64,000 nucleotides of DNA from the NCBI RefSeq assembly GCF_010731595.1, contig NZ_AP022582.1, positions 3,968,001 to 4,032,000 of the forward strand, written 5' to 3'. The notes beneath the pieces are model-generated. The model did not search any database. It saw nothing but the letters and a program-made list of their open reading frames with translations, and was not told the origin of the DNA. The stretch comes from Mycobacterium seoulense (lineage in GTDB: Bacteria > Actinomycetota > Actinomycetes > Mycobacteriales > Mycobacteriaceae). A program made the translations under genes and the position numbers. This document shows positions 9,084-18,370 of this stretch, piece by piece; positions within the stretch are counted from its first letter, which is position 1, and every line of letters begins with the position of its first letter.

Positions 9084-9694
9084 CCTCTCCCGCCAGAGGC
9101 GAGTCGCTGCGCGATCGGCAACGCGCACAGGTCCGGGCCGACCTCCGGCGAGCGGCGTTCCGGCTGTTCGTCGAACGCGGCTACGACGCCGTCACAACGG
9201 AGGAGATCGCCGCCGCAGCGGGCGTTTCGCCGCGCACCTTCTTCCGGCACGTGCCGACGAAAGAAGATCTGTTGCTTGCCCCGGTCCGGCATGGCGGCGC
9301 CGCGATCGTCAACCTGCTCGAGCAGCGGCCCGCGACCGAAGCGCCGGATGTCGCGTTGGTCAACGCCATCATCACGCGGACCCGGTCCTTCGAGCAGGCC
9401 GACACCGACGAGTGGCGAGAAGCGCTGCTGGTGGCACCCGATCTGCTCCGCAAGGTCACGGTCCACACGCCCGCCGACAAGGAGCGGGCGGCCAAGCTGA
9501 TCGCCGAGCGGATGGGCGTGAACCCCGACGTCGACATCCGTCCCGGACTGTTGGTCCAACTCGCCTTCGCCGCCGCGGATTTCGGGTTCCAGCAATGGGT
9601 GCGCCAGTCCGGGCGCCCGTGGCCGCTGGATCGCTACGTGACCGAGGCCCTGCAAGCGGTCAAGAGTCCGCACTGGAAGCGGAAGCGGGGCTGA
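9080..9694 (+). CDS. TetR family transcriptional regulator
   Basis: A 204-residue TetR-type repressor. The start is the GTG at 9080 in a GTGA overlap with the SDR stop, giving VTSPARGESL. The helix-turn-helix lies at about residues 28-65 (TEEIAAAAGVSPRTFFRHV followed by TKEDLL), and the rest is an all-helical ligand-binding domain. As the last gene of the operon from 7234 it most likely controls its own operon and the divergent SDR through the palindrome at 7155-7169. The inducer is unknown. Its stop abuts the convergent 2-hydroxyacid dehydrogenase. Confidence 0.9.
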   Translation: MTSPARGESLRDRQRAQVRADLRRAAFRLFVERGYDAVTTEEIAAAAGVSPRTFFRHVPTKEDLLLAPVRHGGAAIVNLLEQRPATEAPDVALVNAIITRTRSFEQADTDEWREALLVAPDLLRKVTVHTPADKERAAKLIAERMGVNPDVDIRPGLLVQLAFAAADFGFQQWVRQSGRPWPLDRYVTEALQAVKSPHWKRKRG

Positions 9695-10696
9695 TCAAGC
9701 CCGGGACGACGCCTCGGGATTGGCGATCCGGATCGGGGCGCCGTCCAGCCAGGCGGTCACCGCCTCGACGGTGTCGGAGTAGAACGCACTGAGCATTTCG
9801 CGGGTGACGTATCCCAGGTGCGGAGACAGGGTGACATTCGGGAGCTGCCGCAACGGGTGATCGGTCGGCAGCGGTTCGATGTCGTAGACGTCGAGGCCGG
9901 CTCCGGCGAGGCGACCGGTTTTGAGCGCATCGAGCATGGCGGCCTCGTCGACGATCGGGCCCCGCGACGTGTTGATCAGGAACGCGTGCGGCCGCATCCG
10001 GGCCAGCTCCGGTTGGCCGACCAGGCCGCGCGTGCGTTCCGAGAGCACCACATGGATGGAGACCACGTCCGATTGCTCGAACAGCGCGGCCTTCTCCACC
10101 CGGCGCGCGCCCACCATCGCGGCCGCATCCTCGGTGAGATTCTGGCTCCAGGCGATGACCTCCATCCCGAAGGTTTTCGCGTATTCGGCCATCCGCCTGC
10201 CCACCCGCCCGAGGCCAAGCAGCCCAAGTGTCTTGCCGGACAGCGTGAGACCCGTCGTCACCTGCCAGCCGCCGTCCCGCATGCGTCGGTGTTCTTCGGC
10301 CAGGTTGCGCACCGTGGCGATCAGCAATCCCCAGGCCAGTTCGGGAGTGGCGTCGTGCACGGAGCGGAATCGCGGATGGGTGAAGTCGGTGTGGGCGACC
10401 AGGATCCCCCGCTCGGTGGCGGCGCCCATGTCCAGGTTGGGCAGACTCCTGCCGACGATGGTGATCAGCTTCAGGTTCGGCAGCCGCTCGATCAGCGTTC
10501 GCGGCAACGCCATCCGCTCGCGCATGGTGCAGATCACATCGAATGGCCGCAGCGCCTCGGCGGCGTCGTCCTCGGACAGATGCCGATCGAAAACCGAAAC
10601 GCGGGAACGGGTTTGCACCGCCGACCAGTCCGCAAGCCGCAGAGCCACACCGGCGTAGTCGTCGAGGATCGCTACCTGGGGCGTGGGTTTCGACAT
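9695..10696 (-). CDS. D-2-hydroxyacid dehydrogenase (NAD-dependent)
   Basis: A 333-residue dehydrogenase of the phosphoglycerate/glyoxylate reductase family, interconverting a 2-oxoacid and a D-2-hydroxyacid. The cofactor loop is GLLGLGRVGRRM, the substrate-binding Arg is in INTSRGPIVDE, and the catalytic His is in SPHLGY; the Asp/Glu partner follows in GLDVYDIEPLP. The ATG at 10696 (MSKPTPQVAILDDYAG) is used; the longer frame to 11617 overlaps the LLM gene and lacks family sequence. Substrate not determined. It has a 44-bp gap to the LLM oxidoreductase on the same strand. Confidence 0.88.
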   Translation of the reverse strand: MSKPTPQVAILDDYAGVALRLADWSAVQTRSRVSVFDRHLSEDDAAEALRPFDVICTMRERMALPRTLIERLPNLKLITIVGRSLPNLDMGAATERGILVAHTDFTHPRFRSVHDATPELAWGLLIATVRNLAEEHRRMRDGGWQVTTGLTLSGKTLGLLGLGRVGRRMAEYAKTFGMEVIAWSQNLTEDAAAMVGARRVEKAALFEQSDVVSIHVVLSERTRGLVGQPELARMRPHAFLINTSRGPIVDEAAMLDALKTGRLAGAGLDVYDIEPLPTDHPLRQLPNVTLSPHLGYVTREMLSAFYSDTVEAVTAWLDGAPIRIANPEASSRA

Positions 10697-10740
10697 GACC
10701 CCATTGAACCCTACGCGGCCACAACAGGGGTTGGACGCCG

Positions 10741-11712
10741 TCAGCTGAGCGCGGGCAGGACCTTGTCGGTGAGCAACTGGACCGACTTCCACGCTTCGTC
10801 GGCGGGCATGCCGCCGACCAGTGGGTGCATCACCAGCGGCCCGTAGTCGTAGGCCTCGCTCACCTCGGCGATCAACTCGTCGGGAGTGAGGAAGCGGTAC
10901 CGGCCCGACGCCCTGACCTCCTCGATCGTCTGCACGCCCGGCAAATGCATGAGGGACCGTTGGTCGGTCGACCATCCGCCGTACGTGACCGCCTCCCAGA
11001 GGATGTGGTCGCCGAGTTCCGCCCATGCCCGGTCGGGGTCCTCGTGCAGGAAGATCATCCCGCGGTTGACCGGTCCCGGCATGAGGATGAGCGGCGTCAT
11101 CCCGGCGTCGGCACACAACTCGCGGTAGTAGGCCGCCACGTCGGGCAGGTGGTCGGCCAGGCTGAGCGGCAGCCGGAAGCGAACCGCTCGTCGGGCCGTC
11201 GCGCGCGCGCCCCCACCGACATACAGCGGCGGATGCGGCCGGGTCCAGGTGCCGGTGCAGACTCCCGCGTCGGCGTCGGCACCGGACCACACCGACAGCG
11301 TGCGCTCGAGCAAGCCGTCCATCAGCGCACCCCGTCGCGTGAAATCGGCTCCCAGCGCCTCGTATTCGACCGTGCGGTAGCCCAGGCCCACTGTGGTGTG
11401 CAGCCGGCCCCGGCTCATGTTGTCGACCAGTGCGATGTCCTCGGCGAGCCGCACCGGATTCCACAGCGGCCCGAGCGCGCAATCCACGCTGGCGATCAGC
11501 CTCGAGGTTCGAGCCAAGAACATCGCCGCCGCCATGATGGGGTTGCAACTCCAGCCGTGCCCGGTCGCGTGATGCTCGTCGACGCTGATGGTGGTGATGC
11601 CGTGCGATTCGCCCCACTGCGCCAGTTCGAGGGCGGCCGACAACAGCGCGCTCTGCGTGCGTGGTTCGCCATGCGGGGAGGCGAAGTTGAATCGCAACAC
11701 CGTCAGCAACAC
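10741..11712 (-). CDS. LLM-class flavin-dependent oxidoreductase
   Basis: A 323-residue luciferase-like monooxygenase-fold protein, probably using FMN or F420. The TIM-barrel landmarks are present: DEHHATGHGWSCNPI, the loop LGYRTVEYEALG, and HPPLYVGGGA. The GTG at 11712 (VLLTVLRFNF) is chosen because it lies 1 bp past the stop of the upstream VOC gene and starts the first barrel strand; the open frame to 11832 lies inside that gene. The sequence does not decide between flavin and F420. It clusters with a VOC protein, an SDR and an MBL hydrolase on one strand. Confidence 0.85.
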   Translation of the reverse strand: MLLTVLRFNFASPHGEPRTQSALLSAALELAQWGESHGITTISVDEHHATGHGWSCNPIMAAAMFLARTSRLIASVDCALGPLWNPVRLAEDIALVDNMSRGRLHTTVGLGYRTVEYEALGADFTRRGALMDGLLERTLSVWSGADADAGVCTGTWTRPHPPLYVGGGARATARRAVRFRLPLSLADHLPDVAAYYRELCADAGMTPLILMPGPVNRGMIFLHEDPDRAWAELGDHILWEAVTYGGWSTDQRSLMHLPGVQTIEEVRASGRYRFLTPDELIAEVSEAYDYGPLVMHPLVGGMPADEAWKSVQLLTDKVLPALS

Positions 11713-11713
11713 G

Positions 11714-12193
11714 TCACGCCTCCCGTGGGGCGGCCATCGACTGTAAAAAGGCGGGAAAGTCGGGAAACAACGCACGGTCGACGATCTCGATGCGGGCGCC
11801 GAAAGCGTCTGTGTAGTAGGCAAACAGCCCAAGCTCGGAGCCGGGCACGACCGCGGTCATCTCGAGGGTGAAGCCATTGTCCTCCAGCGCCCGGGCGCTC
11901 TCGGCCAGGTTGTCGCTGAAGTAGCCGAGGTGGTGGACCGCGTTGCCCGGGGCGGCGGTCCACGGACTATCGGGCACCTCTTGCACCAGTTCGAGGTGTG
12001 GGCTCTGCAAGGAGTACACGATCGTCGAGGTCAATTCGCGGACGCCGGCCGCGGTGCGGAACGGCAAGGTGTAGCTCATCGGGGTGATCCACCGGTACCC
12101 GGCCAGCGCGCTCAGCCGCGCCATCGCCGCGTCGAGGTCCGGCACGATGATGCCGGTGTGGTAGAAATCCTCGGGCCGCAACGCAATTGCCAT
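11714..12193 (-). CDS. VOC family (glyoxalase/dioxygenase-fold) protein
   Basis: A 159-residue vicinal-oxygen-chelate protein. It has the paired beta-alpha-beta-beta-beta modules: FYHTGIIVPDLDAAMARLSAL at the start and AVHHLGYFSDNLAESARALE in the second half. The His residues (FYHTG, VHHLG) and the Glu in RIEIVDRALFP are possible metal ligands. The substrate is unknown; family members isomerise, open rings or bind metabolites. It sits between the SDR (15 bp upstream) and the LLM oxidoreductase (1 bp downstream), indicating one transcript. Confidence 0.85.
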   Translation of the reverse strand: MAIALRPEDFYHTGIIVPDLDAAMARLSALAGYRWITPMSYTLPFRTAAGVRELTSTIVYSLQSPHLELVQEVPDSPWTAAPGNAVHHLGYFSDNLAESARALEDNGFTLEMTAVVPGSELGLFAYYTDAFGARIEIVDRALFPDFPAFLQSMAAPREA

Positions 12194-12208
12194 GTCACTC
12201 CTTGAGTT

Positions 12209-12958
12209 TCAGACGCAGTCCGACGCGGCGTCGACGACGAACACCGCGCCGCTGGTGTAGCTGCTCTGCTCGGTGCACAAGAAGGCGATGGTCGGGGCGA
12301 TCTCACCGACGGAACCGAAGCGGCGCAACGGGATGTGCGCCAGCTCGCCCTCCACCAATTCCGCCGCGCCGTGCATGGGTGCCGTCATCGGAGTGTCGAT
12401 CGCACCGGGCGCCACCGCGTTCACCCGGATCCCCTTGCCGGCCCACTTGACCGCGAGGTTCCTGGTGACGCAGACGATCCCGGCCTTCGCCGCGCCGTAC
12501 CCGGGGACCAAGGGGACGGCCCGCAAAGCTGACATCGACGCGAGGTTCACCACGCTGGCGCCGCCGACCGCGGTCGACGCCTTCAAGGCGCGGTAGAGCC
12601 CGACCGTCAACCGGTACGGTCCGGTGAGATTGAGCGCGACCGACGCCTCGAACCCGTCCGGCTTCGATTCATCAAGGCCGCCGGGGAAATTGGCGCCGGC
12701 GTTGTTGACCAGCACGTCGAGGCCGGTGAACTTCTCCGCCAGCGCGTCCACCGAATCCGGGTCGCTGATCTGCAGCTGGTGATAATCCATGCCGGACAGG
12801 TCCACCTGGTAGTCACCCGCCGTCGGCCTGGTTCCGGTGACCGCGACGCGGGCCCCGGCATCGCGGAACAGGACGGCGGTCGCATGCCCGATCCCGCTGG
12901 TGCCACCGGTGATCAGCGCGGTGGTTCCGGTGAAGTCGAAGCTGACGCGAGCCGTCAT
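12209..12958 (-). CDS. short-chain dehydrogenase/reductase (SDR)
   Basis: A 249-residue classical SDR with TGGTSGIGHA near residue 15, NNAGANFPGG, and the catalytic YGAAKAG. The C-terminal segment SGAVFVVDAASDCV is slightly unusual where most family members have DGG. The ATG at 12958 overlaps the stop of the upstream MBL gene by 4 bp (12955-12958), so translation is coupled. It acts in the same minus-strand pathway as the neighbouring MBL, VOC and LLM enzymes; the substrate is unknown. Confidence 0.9.
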   Translation of the reverse strand: MTARVSFDFTGTTALITGGTSGIGHATAVLFRDAGARVAVTGTRPTAGDYQVDLSGMDYHQLQISDPDSVDALAEKFTGLDVLVNNAGANFPGGLDESKPDGFEASVALNLTGPYRLTVGLYRALKASTAVGGASVVNLASMSALRAVPLVPGYGAAKAGIVCVTRNLAVKWAGKGIRVNAVAPGAIDTPMTAPMHGAAELVEGELAHIPLRRFGSVGEIAPTIAFLCTEQSSYTSGAVFVVDAASDCV

Positions 12959-14196
12959 GAGTTCCTCGCTATCTGGTTTCTGAGCCAGGCGCTTTCCCAG
13001 AAGTTCGTGCTGTCGGCCAGGAGTTCTTCATGGGCGTCTCGAAGCACGGCCCGCGCCCCCGTGTGGTCCGGCGGAAGAAGCTCGGCGAGGTGGATGGCTT
13101 GCAGCGGGCGTCCGGCGGCGAGGTGTTCGCGCGCCCGGTTCACCAATGCGTCGGCACCGGCGAGCTCAACCACGTCGGCGGCGACGGCGTCGAACCCGAC
13201 CGGATAGAGCTCGGTGGTCGACTCGTGGTGAAACCAGCCGGAGTAGTTCTCCCAGATGGCCCGCACATCCCAGGCCACCTTGCCATAGCCCTGCCCCACT
13301 TCATATTCCGCGGGCAAGGTGATCTCGCGCATCAAGGTGCGCACATCCTTCCCGGCGTTCATCCCCTCGACGGTCTGGTCGTGGACGTACCGGATGGCGT
13401 CGCGCAGCCGGGACAGTTCGGCGTGGATGCGCTCGGCGCCCGCTATCGGGTCGAAATGACCGGTCACCAGAAGCTCGGGCCGCAGGTCGCGCACCCGCTC
13501 CACCGAAGCGGTGGCCGTCAGGGCGTCGCGGTACCGGTCGCCGCGGATGGTGACCAGGTTGGGAATGTGCCCGAACAGTGGGCCAAAGACGTTACCGCAC
13601 AGGCAGATCCGCTCATCGGGCAGCCACACCACCAGTGAGTCCGTGGTTTCACCGCCGGGCACGGAGATCAGCTCCATCCGCCGGCCGCCGACCTCCAGGG
13701 TCAGGGTCTCATCGAAGTCGAGGTCGACGATGGGAACGCTCTGCCCGGCCAACCGGGTGGCGCCCAGGCGCCGCTGAATGGCTGGGATCCCGGCCGCCAG
13801 GGTGTCCTTGAACGCGAAGGCGCTGCGGCTGGCGCGGTACGGGATGAGCCGCTCGTTGTCGTCGCGCCACAGCGTCCAGTTCGCCTGCGCGACCACCGTT
13901 GTCTGCGGGTCGCGCACGCTGTCCAAACCGCCGACATGGTCGACGTGGCCCTGGGTGAAGACGATGTAGCGCACCGGTGACGGGTCGACAGCGTCGAAGT
14001 TCGCGCGATGCACCGGGCCCTCGAAACCCATGCCGGTGTTGACGATCACCCGGCCCTCGCGGGTGGTGAGCAGGTAGGCGTTCGAGAGCCCCGGTGAGCA
14101 CCACAGCCCGGGCGCGATCTCCTCGGCACGGTCGGCAGCCGCGGGCCGCATTGCGTCGGCCCCGGGCCTGCTGCGGTATATCGGTTCGAAACTCAT
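12955..14196 (-). CDS. MBL-fold metallohydrolase (alkylsulfatase-like, short)
   Basis: A 413-residue metallo-beta-lactamase-fold protein resembling the N-terminal and dimerisation parts of alkylsulfatases, but without the C-terminal SCP2-like domain. The metal motif reads TQGHVDHVGG, so the first His of the usual HxHxDH is Gln. A second ligand region is VTGHFDPI. The conserved middle part (EVGQGYGKVAWDVRAIWENYSGWF) matches alkylsulfatase-type proteins. The missing ligand may mean an altered metal site or a different reaction. It is 18 bp downstream of the sulfotransferase gene and coupled to the next SDR. Confidence 0.82.
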   Translation of the reverse strand: MSFEPIYRSRPGADAMRPAAADRAEEIAPGLWCSPGLSNAYLLTTREGRVIVNTGMGFEGPVHRANFDAVDPSPVRYIVFTQGHVDHVGGLDSVRDPQTTVVAQANWTLWRDDNERLIPYRASRSAFAFKDTLAAGIPAIQRRLGATRLAGQSVPIVDLDFDETLTLEVGGRRMELISVPGGETTDSLVVWLPDERICLCGNVFGPLFGHIPNLVTIRGDRYRDALTATASVERVRDLRPELLVTGHFDPIAGAERIHAELSRLRDAIRYVHDQTVEGMNAGKDVRTLMREITLPAEYEVGQGYGKVAWDVRAIWENYSGWFHHESTTELYPVGFDAVAADVVELAGADALVNRAREHLAAGRPLQAIHLAELLPPDHTGARAVLRDAHEELLADSTNFWESAWLRNQIARNS

Positions 14197-14214
14197 CGCT
14201 CTCGTTGCCTCCGG

Positions 14215-15477
14215 CTAGCTCTCGGCCCGGACGTCGAACTTGTCGAAGTAGAAGTCGAAGCGTCCGCGCAGTTCGTCTGCCGTGATGCCGAAGTGCCGAT
14301 GCAGGTCGTAGTTGACGCGACCGTGCTTGCCCCGCGGATTACCCGCCAGGTATTTCTCAAACAGCGCCCGCACCTTCGGCGTCAACTCGACACCGCCGCA
14401 GTGGTAAAGCCCCTCGAGCACCGGCATTTCGTTGCCGTTCAGCTGGTGGAAGTTGATGTCGATGCTGCGCTCCGCCGGTACGAGTTCACGGTCGCGCACG
14501 CACGCCCCCAACAGTCGTTGCACCCGGTCGCTCCAATAGTCGAGCAGCCACTCCGGATCGATGCTCGTTCGGCGCAGTCGATCGGAGTAGGCCATCATCG
14601 TGATGGCCGACTGGATCACGGCGACGGGATCGCGGTGCGTGAAAGCCACTGTCGCGTCGGGAAACGTCGCCATGAGCGGGCCGAGCTGCTCACAGTGTTG
14701 AGGACTTTTCAGGACCCAGGTCCGCGGACCGCGCAAGAAGGTCAATGCCTGCAGCACTTTCCTCAGGTATCCGTAGTGCCGGTTCTGGTCCAGGCGCAGG
14801 TAGTAGTCGCGCCAGTCCGGTACGCGCGCATGCCATTCCAGTACGTAGGCGGCCATATCGAGGTCGAGGAGTTCGACCTCCTCCTCGATCGCCTCGGGGA
14901 ATCGGTCGTGCATCGCGGCGACGGCAGGGGCGCTGGCCATGAGCGCGTCGTGCTCGGCTTTGGCTCGCGCGTAACGGGGGTCAATCCCGAAGATGTCGGG
15001 ACCCTGGCCACGAGCGGGGATGGGTTCCTGACTCTCCCAGTACGGCAACGCCCGTCGACGTGGGTCGGCGGCGATGAGGTTGACCAGATGGGTGGTGCCC
15101 GATCGCGGCATCCCGACGACGATGAACGGCTTCTCGATCGGGACGGCTTCGATTTCGGGATACCGCTTGAGGAGCTCGGTCAGCGACAAGCGGTTGCGCA
15201 GCAGCCGCACGACGCGCTGCCGCAGCGACGAGCGCGTGAGCTGACGCAGACCCTCGTCGGCTTCGATCGCCGCGACGTGCGCGGTGAGCCGATCGCCGAA
15301 ACCGTCGACGTCGTCGAGGTCGTCTGCGCCCGCTTGCGCAATGGCCTCCGCCACCATCCGATCGATGTCGAAATCGACGACCTTGGCCTCGGTGAACTCG
15401 AGGATCTGGCGTTGGACGTCGGTCAGCTTGGGCGCGGTCAGGTCGTCGAAGTCGATGTCGTCGACGGCAGAGCCCAC
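14215..15477 (-). CDS. PAPS-dependent sulfotransferase
   Basis: A 420-residue sulfotransferase (Sulfotransfer_3 type). The 5'-phosphosulfate-binding P-loop is IVVGMPRSGTTHLVNLIAA, and the 3'-phosphate-binding region is FTHRDPVAVIQSAITM. The GTG at 15477 (VGSAVDDIDF) is used, with an AAGAGG ribosome site just upstream; the open frame to 15666 falls inside the DUF2237 gene. Mycobacterial enzymes of this kind sulfate lipids, sterols or small molecules; the acceptor is unknown. Being next to an alkylsulfatase-like hydrolase suggests a shared sulfated intermediate, which is only inference. Confidence 0.88.
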   Translation of the reverse strand: MGSAVDDIDFDDLTAPKLTDVQRQILEFTEAKVVDFDIDRMVAEAIAQAGADDLDDVDGFGDRLTAHVAAIEADEGLRQLTRSSLRQRVVRLLRNRLSLTELLKRYPEIEAVPIEKPFIVVGMPRSGTTHLVNLIAADPRRRALPYWESQEPIPARGQGPDIFGIDPRYARAKAEHDALMASAPAVAAMHDRFPEAIEEEVELLDLDMAAYVLEWHARVPDWRDYYLRLDQNRHYGYLRKVLQALTFLRGPRTWVLKSPQHCEQLGPLMATFPDATVAFTHRDPVAVIQSAITMMAYSDRLRRTSIDPEWLLDYWSDRVQRLLGACVRDRELVPAERSIDINFHQLNGNEMPVLEGLYHCGGVELTPKVRALFEKYLAGNPRGKHGRVNYDLHRHFGITADELRGRFDFYFDKFDVRAES

Positions 15478-15547
15478 CGGATCCTCTTTTCGACGTGTCG
15501 TCGACGAAAAATATGACACAGACGCCAGACGCCGTCCGCCGCGGTCC

Positions 15548-15934
15548 CTACAGATTCGCCAAGTCGTCCGGGACGTCGACCTTGTGTTCCTGCAGCGCCT
15601 CCAGCGGCACCACCTCGAGGGTGCGCTCGTGGGTGGAGGCCAGCACCACCGGCGCGGCGCAGCCATCCTGGTGGGCCCGCAGCCAGTTCAGCGCGGTGAC
15701 GCACCAACGATCGCCGGGCAGCAGGCCGGGGAACCGGTATTCGGGAACGGGGGTGAGCAAGTCATTGCCGATGGAACGCTGGTGCTCCAGGAATTCGGTC
15801 GTCATGACCGCGCAGATCGTGTGCCGGCCGACGTCCTCGGGTCCCGTCGAGCAACAGCCGTCGCGGTAGTACCCGGTAAGTGGCTCTGTGCCGCACGGTT
15901 CCAGCGGACGGCCTAACACGTTTCGATCGGGCAC
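15548..15934 (-). CDS. DUF2237 family protein
   Basis: A 128-residue protein with all the landmarks of DUF2237: NVLGRPLEPC at the start, GYYRDGCC, the TICAVMTTEFLEHQRSIGNDL block, and PGDRWCVTALNWL. The family is small, cytoplasmic and of unknown function, with conserved Cys residues (C14, C26, C27) that could bind a metal or act in redox chemistry. It lies 70 bp upstream of the sulfotransferase on the same strand and may share its transcript. Confidence 0.92.
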   Translation of the reverse strand: MPDRNVLGRPLEPCGTEPLTGYYRDGCCSTGPEDVGRHTICAVMTTEFLEHQRSIGNDLLTPVPEYRFPGLLPGDRWCVTALNWLRAHQDGCAAPVVLASTHERTLEVVPLEALQEHKVDVPDDLANL

Positions 15935-16019
15935 GGATTAAGTATCGCGCTCCCAAGGGTGAAGTTAGAAGTAACTTTCCCGACTGCCCGAGAGCAAATT
16001 TGCGGCCGGAGCCGAATGT

Positions 16020-16352
16020 TTACCCCGCCTTCCGGTAGGTGGCCTCCGGGCGGACGCCGAGCAGGCTGCCCGCCGCCGCGGCGTCGACCTCCGAATACAT
16101 GCGGGCGATGTCGACAACCGCCGTCCCCGCCCGGACCAGCTCCTCTTGTGCGGCCGTATTAAACGCGAGGAAGGCGGCGGCCTCCGCGCCGAACGCGAGG
16201 GCCGCCTGCGCCGAGACCTCGTCGGCCCCGGCCGGCACCATCGCGGTGGTGGACGGAGCTGCCATCGCGCCGGCCTGCACGCCCTGCACGGCGCCACGGA
16301 CGACGTCGGACCCGATGGCGGCGGCGGCCGGATCGAACGACAGTGACTGCAC
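16020..16352 (-). CDS. PE family protein (no PPE or repeat extension)
   Basis: A 110-residue stand-alone PE protein. The start is the GTG at 16352 (VQSLSFDPAAAAIG), preceded by a GAGGAG ribosome site 7 bp away; an in-frame upstream start at 16370 is less likely. The family pattern is clear: VPAGADEVSAQAALAFG, followed by the second helix and the YxxxD/E export signal at YSEVD near residue 91. PE proteins form helical hairpins, usually paired with a PPE protein and exported by ESX systems. No PPE or ESX gene is adjacent, so its partner is unknown. It resembles PE35/PE5-type short PEs. Confidence 0.88.
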   Translation of the reverse strand: MQSLSFDPAAAAIGSDVVRGAVQGVQAGAMAAPSTTAMVPAGADEVSAQAALAFGAEAAAFLAFNTAAQEELVRAGTAVVDIARMYSEVDAAAAGSLLGVRPEATYRKAG

Positions 16353-16547
16353 GGGCCCACTCCTCAACACATCTGATGATGTCGTGGGGCGATAGTAGCA
16401 GTAAGCAACTATTTACGTCTACAAAACTTCTCCTGAGAAAGAGTTAAGTGGCACCGGGTGACGAGGCGATAACAATTCCCACGTCAAGCTGGCGCGACGC
16501 GCTGAGTAAATCCCGGCGAAATCGCCCGGAAAACCTATCGTCACATC

Positions 16548-17681
16548 GTGCAACGACGAACGGCCCTCAAGCTGCCACTGCTGCTGGCAGCAGGCACCGC
16601 ACTGGCGCGAGCACCGCGCGCCTCGGCCGAGGAGCCGGGTCGCTGGTCCGCCGATCGCGCCAACCGCTGGTATCAGGCGCAGGGCTTCGTCGTCGGCTCG
16701 AACTACATCACCTCCAACGCCATCAACCAGCTCGAAATGTTTCAGGCCGACAGCTATGACCCGCGGCGCATCGACACCGAGCTCGGGTGGGCCCGGTTCT
16801 ACGGGCACAACACCGCACGGGTATTCCTCCACGATCAGTTGTGGGCCCAGGATCAGCGAGGGTTCCAGACGCGGCTCGCGCAGTTTGTCGACATCGCGGC
16901 GCGCCACCGCGTCAAACCGCTGTTCGTCTTCTTCGACTCATGCTGGGACCCGGCACCCAAAGCGGGCCGGCAGCGCGCACCGAGGCCCGGGGTGCACAAC
17001 TCCGGCTGGGTGCAAAGCCCCGGCGCCGAACGGCTCGGCGACCCCCGCTATGCGGGCGTCATGCGTGACTACGTCACCGCCGTGTTGACCCAGTTCCGCA
17101 ACGACGACCGCGTTCTCGGTTGGGATCTGTGGAACGAGCCCGACAACCCCGCGAAGCAGTATCGAAGCACCGAGCGCAGCGACAAAGAGCAGTTGGTCGC
17201 CAACCTGCTCCCCCAGGTGTTCCGCTGGGCGCGCGCGGTCGACCCAAGCCAGCCACTCACGAGTGGCGTGTGGCGCGGCGACTGGGGACAACCCCAGGGG
17301 CGCAGCGCAATCAGCGACATTCAGCTCGCCAACTCCGACGTGGTCACGTTCCACTCCTACGCCGAACCCGCGGGCTTCGAGTCGCGGATCGGCGAGCTCG
17401 CCCCGCTGGGGAGGCCGATTCTGTGCACCGAGTACATGGCCCGGCCGCGGGGCAGCACCGTCGAGGGAATTCTGCCGGTGGCCAAGCGCCACAACGTCGG
17501 AGCCATCAACTGGGGTCTGGTCGCCGGAAAGACGCAGACCTACTTCCCCTGGGAATCGTGGGACCACCCGTACACCGCAATCCCGAAGGTCTGGTTCCAC
17601 GACCTGCTCGGGCCCGACGGCCGGCCATTCCAGGACACGGAGGCCCTGACGACGCGGAAGCTGGCCGGCAGCCAGGCCTGA
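16548..17681 (+). CDS. secreted glycoside hydrolase, GH5-like
   Basis: A 377-residue secreted hydrolase. It starts at the GTG at 16548; the N-terminus has a twin-arginine-like motif (QRRTALK) and a cleavage region around residue 27 (PRASAEE), suggesting Tat export. The TIM-barrel catalytic pair is visible: acid/base Glu197 in WDLWNEPD and nucleophile Glu295 in CTEYMARP, as in clan A (GH5) enzymes. The polysaccharide substrate cannot be read from sequence; beta-mannan or glucan-type activity is possible. No accessory carbohydrate-binding module is present. It is followed by another exported protein 78 bp downstream. Confidence 0.83.
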   Translation: MQRRTALKLPLLLAAGTALARAPRASAEEPGRWSADRANRWYQAQGFVVGSNYITSNAINQLEMFQADSYDPRRIDTELGWARFYGHNTARVFLHDQLWAQDQRGFQTRLAQFVDIAARHRVKPLFVFFDSCWDPAPKAGRQRAPRPGVHNSGWVQSPGAERLGDPRYAGVMRDYVTAVLTQFRNDDRVLGWDLWNEPDNPAKQYRSTERSDKEQLVANLLPQVFRWARAVDPSQPLTSGVWRGDWGQPQGRSAISDIQLANSDVVTFHSYAEPAGFESRIGELAPLGRPILCTEYMARPRGSTVEGILPVAKRHNVGAINWGLVAGKTQTYFPWESWDHPYTAIPKVWFHDLLGPDGRPFQDTEALTTRKLAGSQA

Positions 17682-17759
17682 GTCTGTCCAGCAGGTCCAG
17701 GTCCATCCGACGCCATAACTGACCTATCACGGACATAGAACCCGCATGACAGGCCACCC

Positions 17760-18269
17760 ATGATCCCGAGATTTTTCGTCGCCTCAGCCGTAGTCGCGGC
17801 GATGATCAGCGCTTGCAACGCTCAAGCCGATCCGCCATCTTTTCCCGATTTAAGCGGCTACGCGCCCGTTAACCCCTCCGACTACGCGATCACTTATCCG
17901 AACTCCGGCAGGCCGACGCCACTCCAACTGATCGCATTCATTAGCCCGGACGGTGTGGCATGTGCGTTCGGAAACCCGCCATCAGCAGGCTGCACTGGCA
18001 ACAACCTTCCAGGCTTGCCGCCCGCCACTCCCTCATCTAGCGGAGCGCCGCGACTCATTTCCATCAGTACCGGCTCCGCACCGCGACCTACTGGGACGCC
18101 TCTGGACACCAATGGACAACCGCTGAAAACCTTGCCGCCGTTTCACTCCCTCACAGTAGATGGCGTGATCTGCGGAGTGGACAACTCCGGCATGACCGCG
18201 TGTAAGGATCCGCAAGGTCGGGGCTTTGTGCTGTCGCCGCATGGCTCCACTTGGCTGCCTCATGTCTGA
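17760..18269 (+). CDS. secreted or lipoprotein-like hypothetical protein
   Basis: A 169-residue exported protein of unknown function. The signal region [20 protein letters not shown] ends in ISAC, which fits a lipobox, so it may be a lipoprotein with Cys19 acylated; cleavage after AQA would instead release it. The mature part is Pro/Ser/Gly rich with paired Cys residues (ACAFG..AGCTG and VICGV..TACKD) that may form two disulfides. This layout recalls small mycobacterial secreted proteins with a repeated Cys-containing beta unit. It may be cotranscribed with the GH5-like gene. Confidence 0.7.
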   Translation: MIPRFFVASAVVAAMISACNAQADPPSFPDLSGYAPVNPSDYAITYPNSGRPTPLQLIAFISPDGVACAFGNPPSAGCTGNNLPGLPPATPSSSGAPRLISISTGSAPRPTGTPLDTNGQPLKTLPPFHSLTVDGVICGVDNSGMTACKDPQGRGFVLSPHGSTWLPHV

Positions 18270-18370
18270 TTGCTGTCGCGTCTCCGAAACACGTTGCAGA
18301 CCAAATAGGTAAAGAGGGGGAAGATGCGACGCCTTCCGGCGAGCAACGAAATTTCCTGCACCGCAACGAC

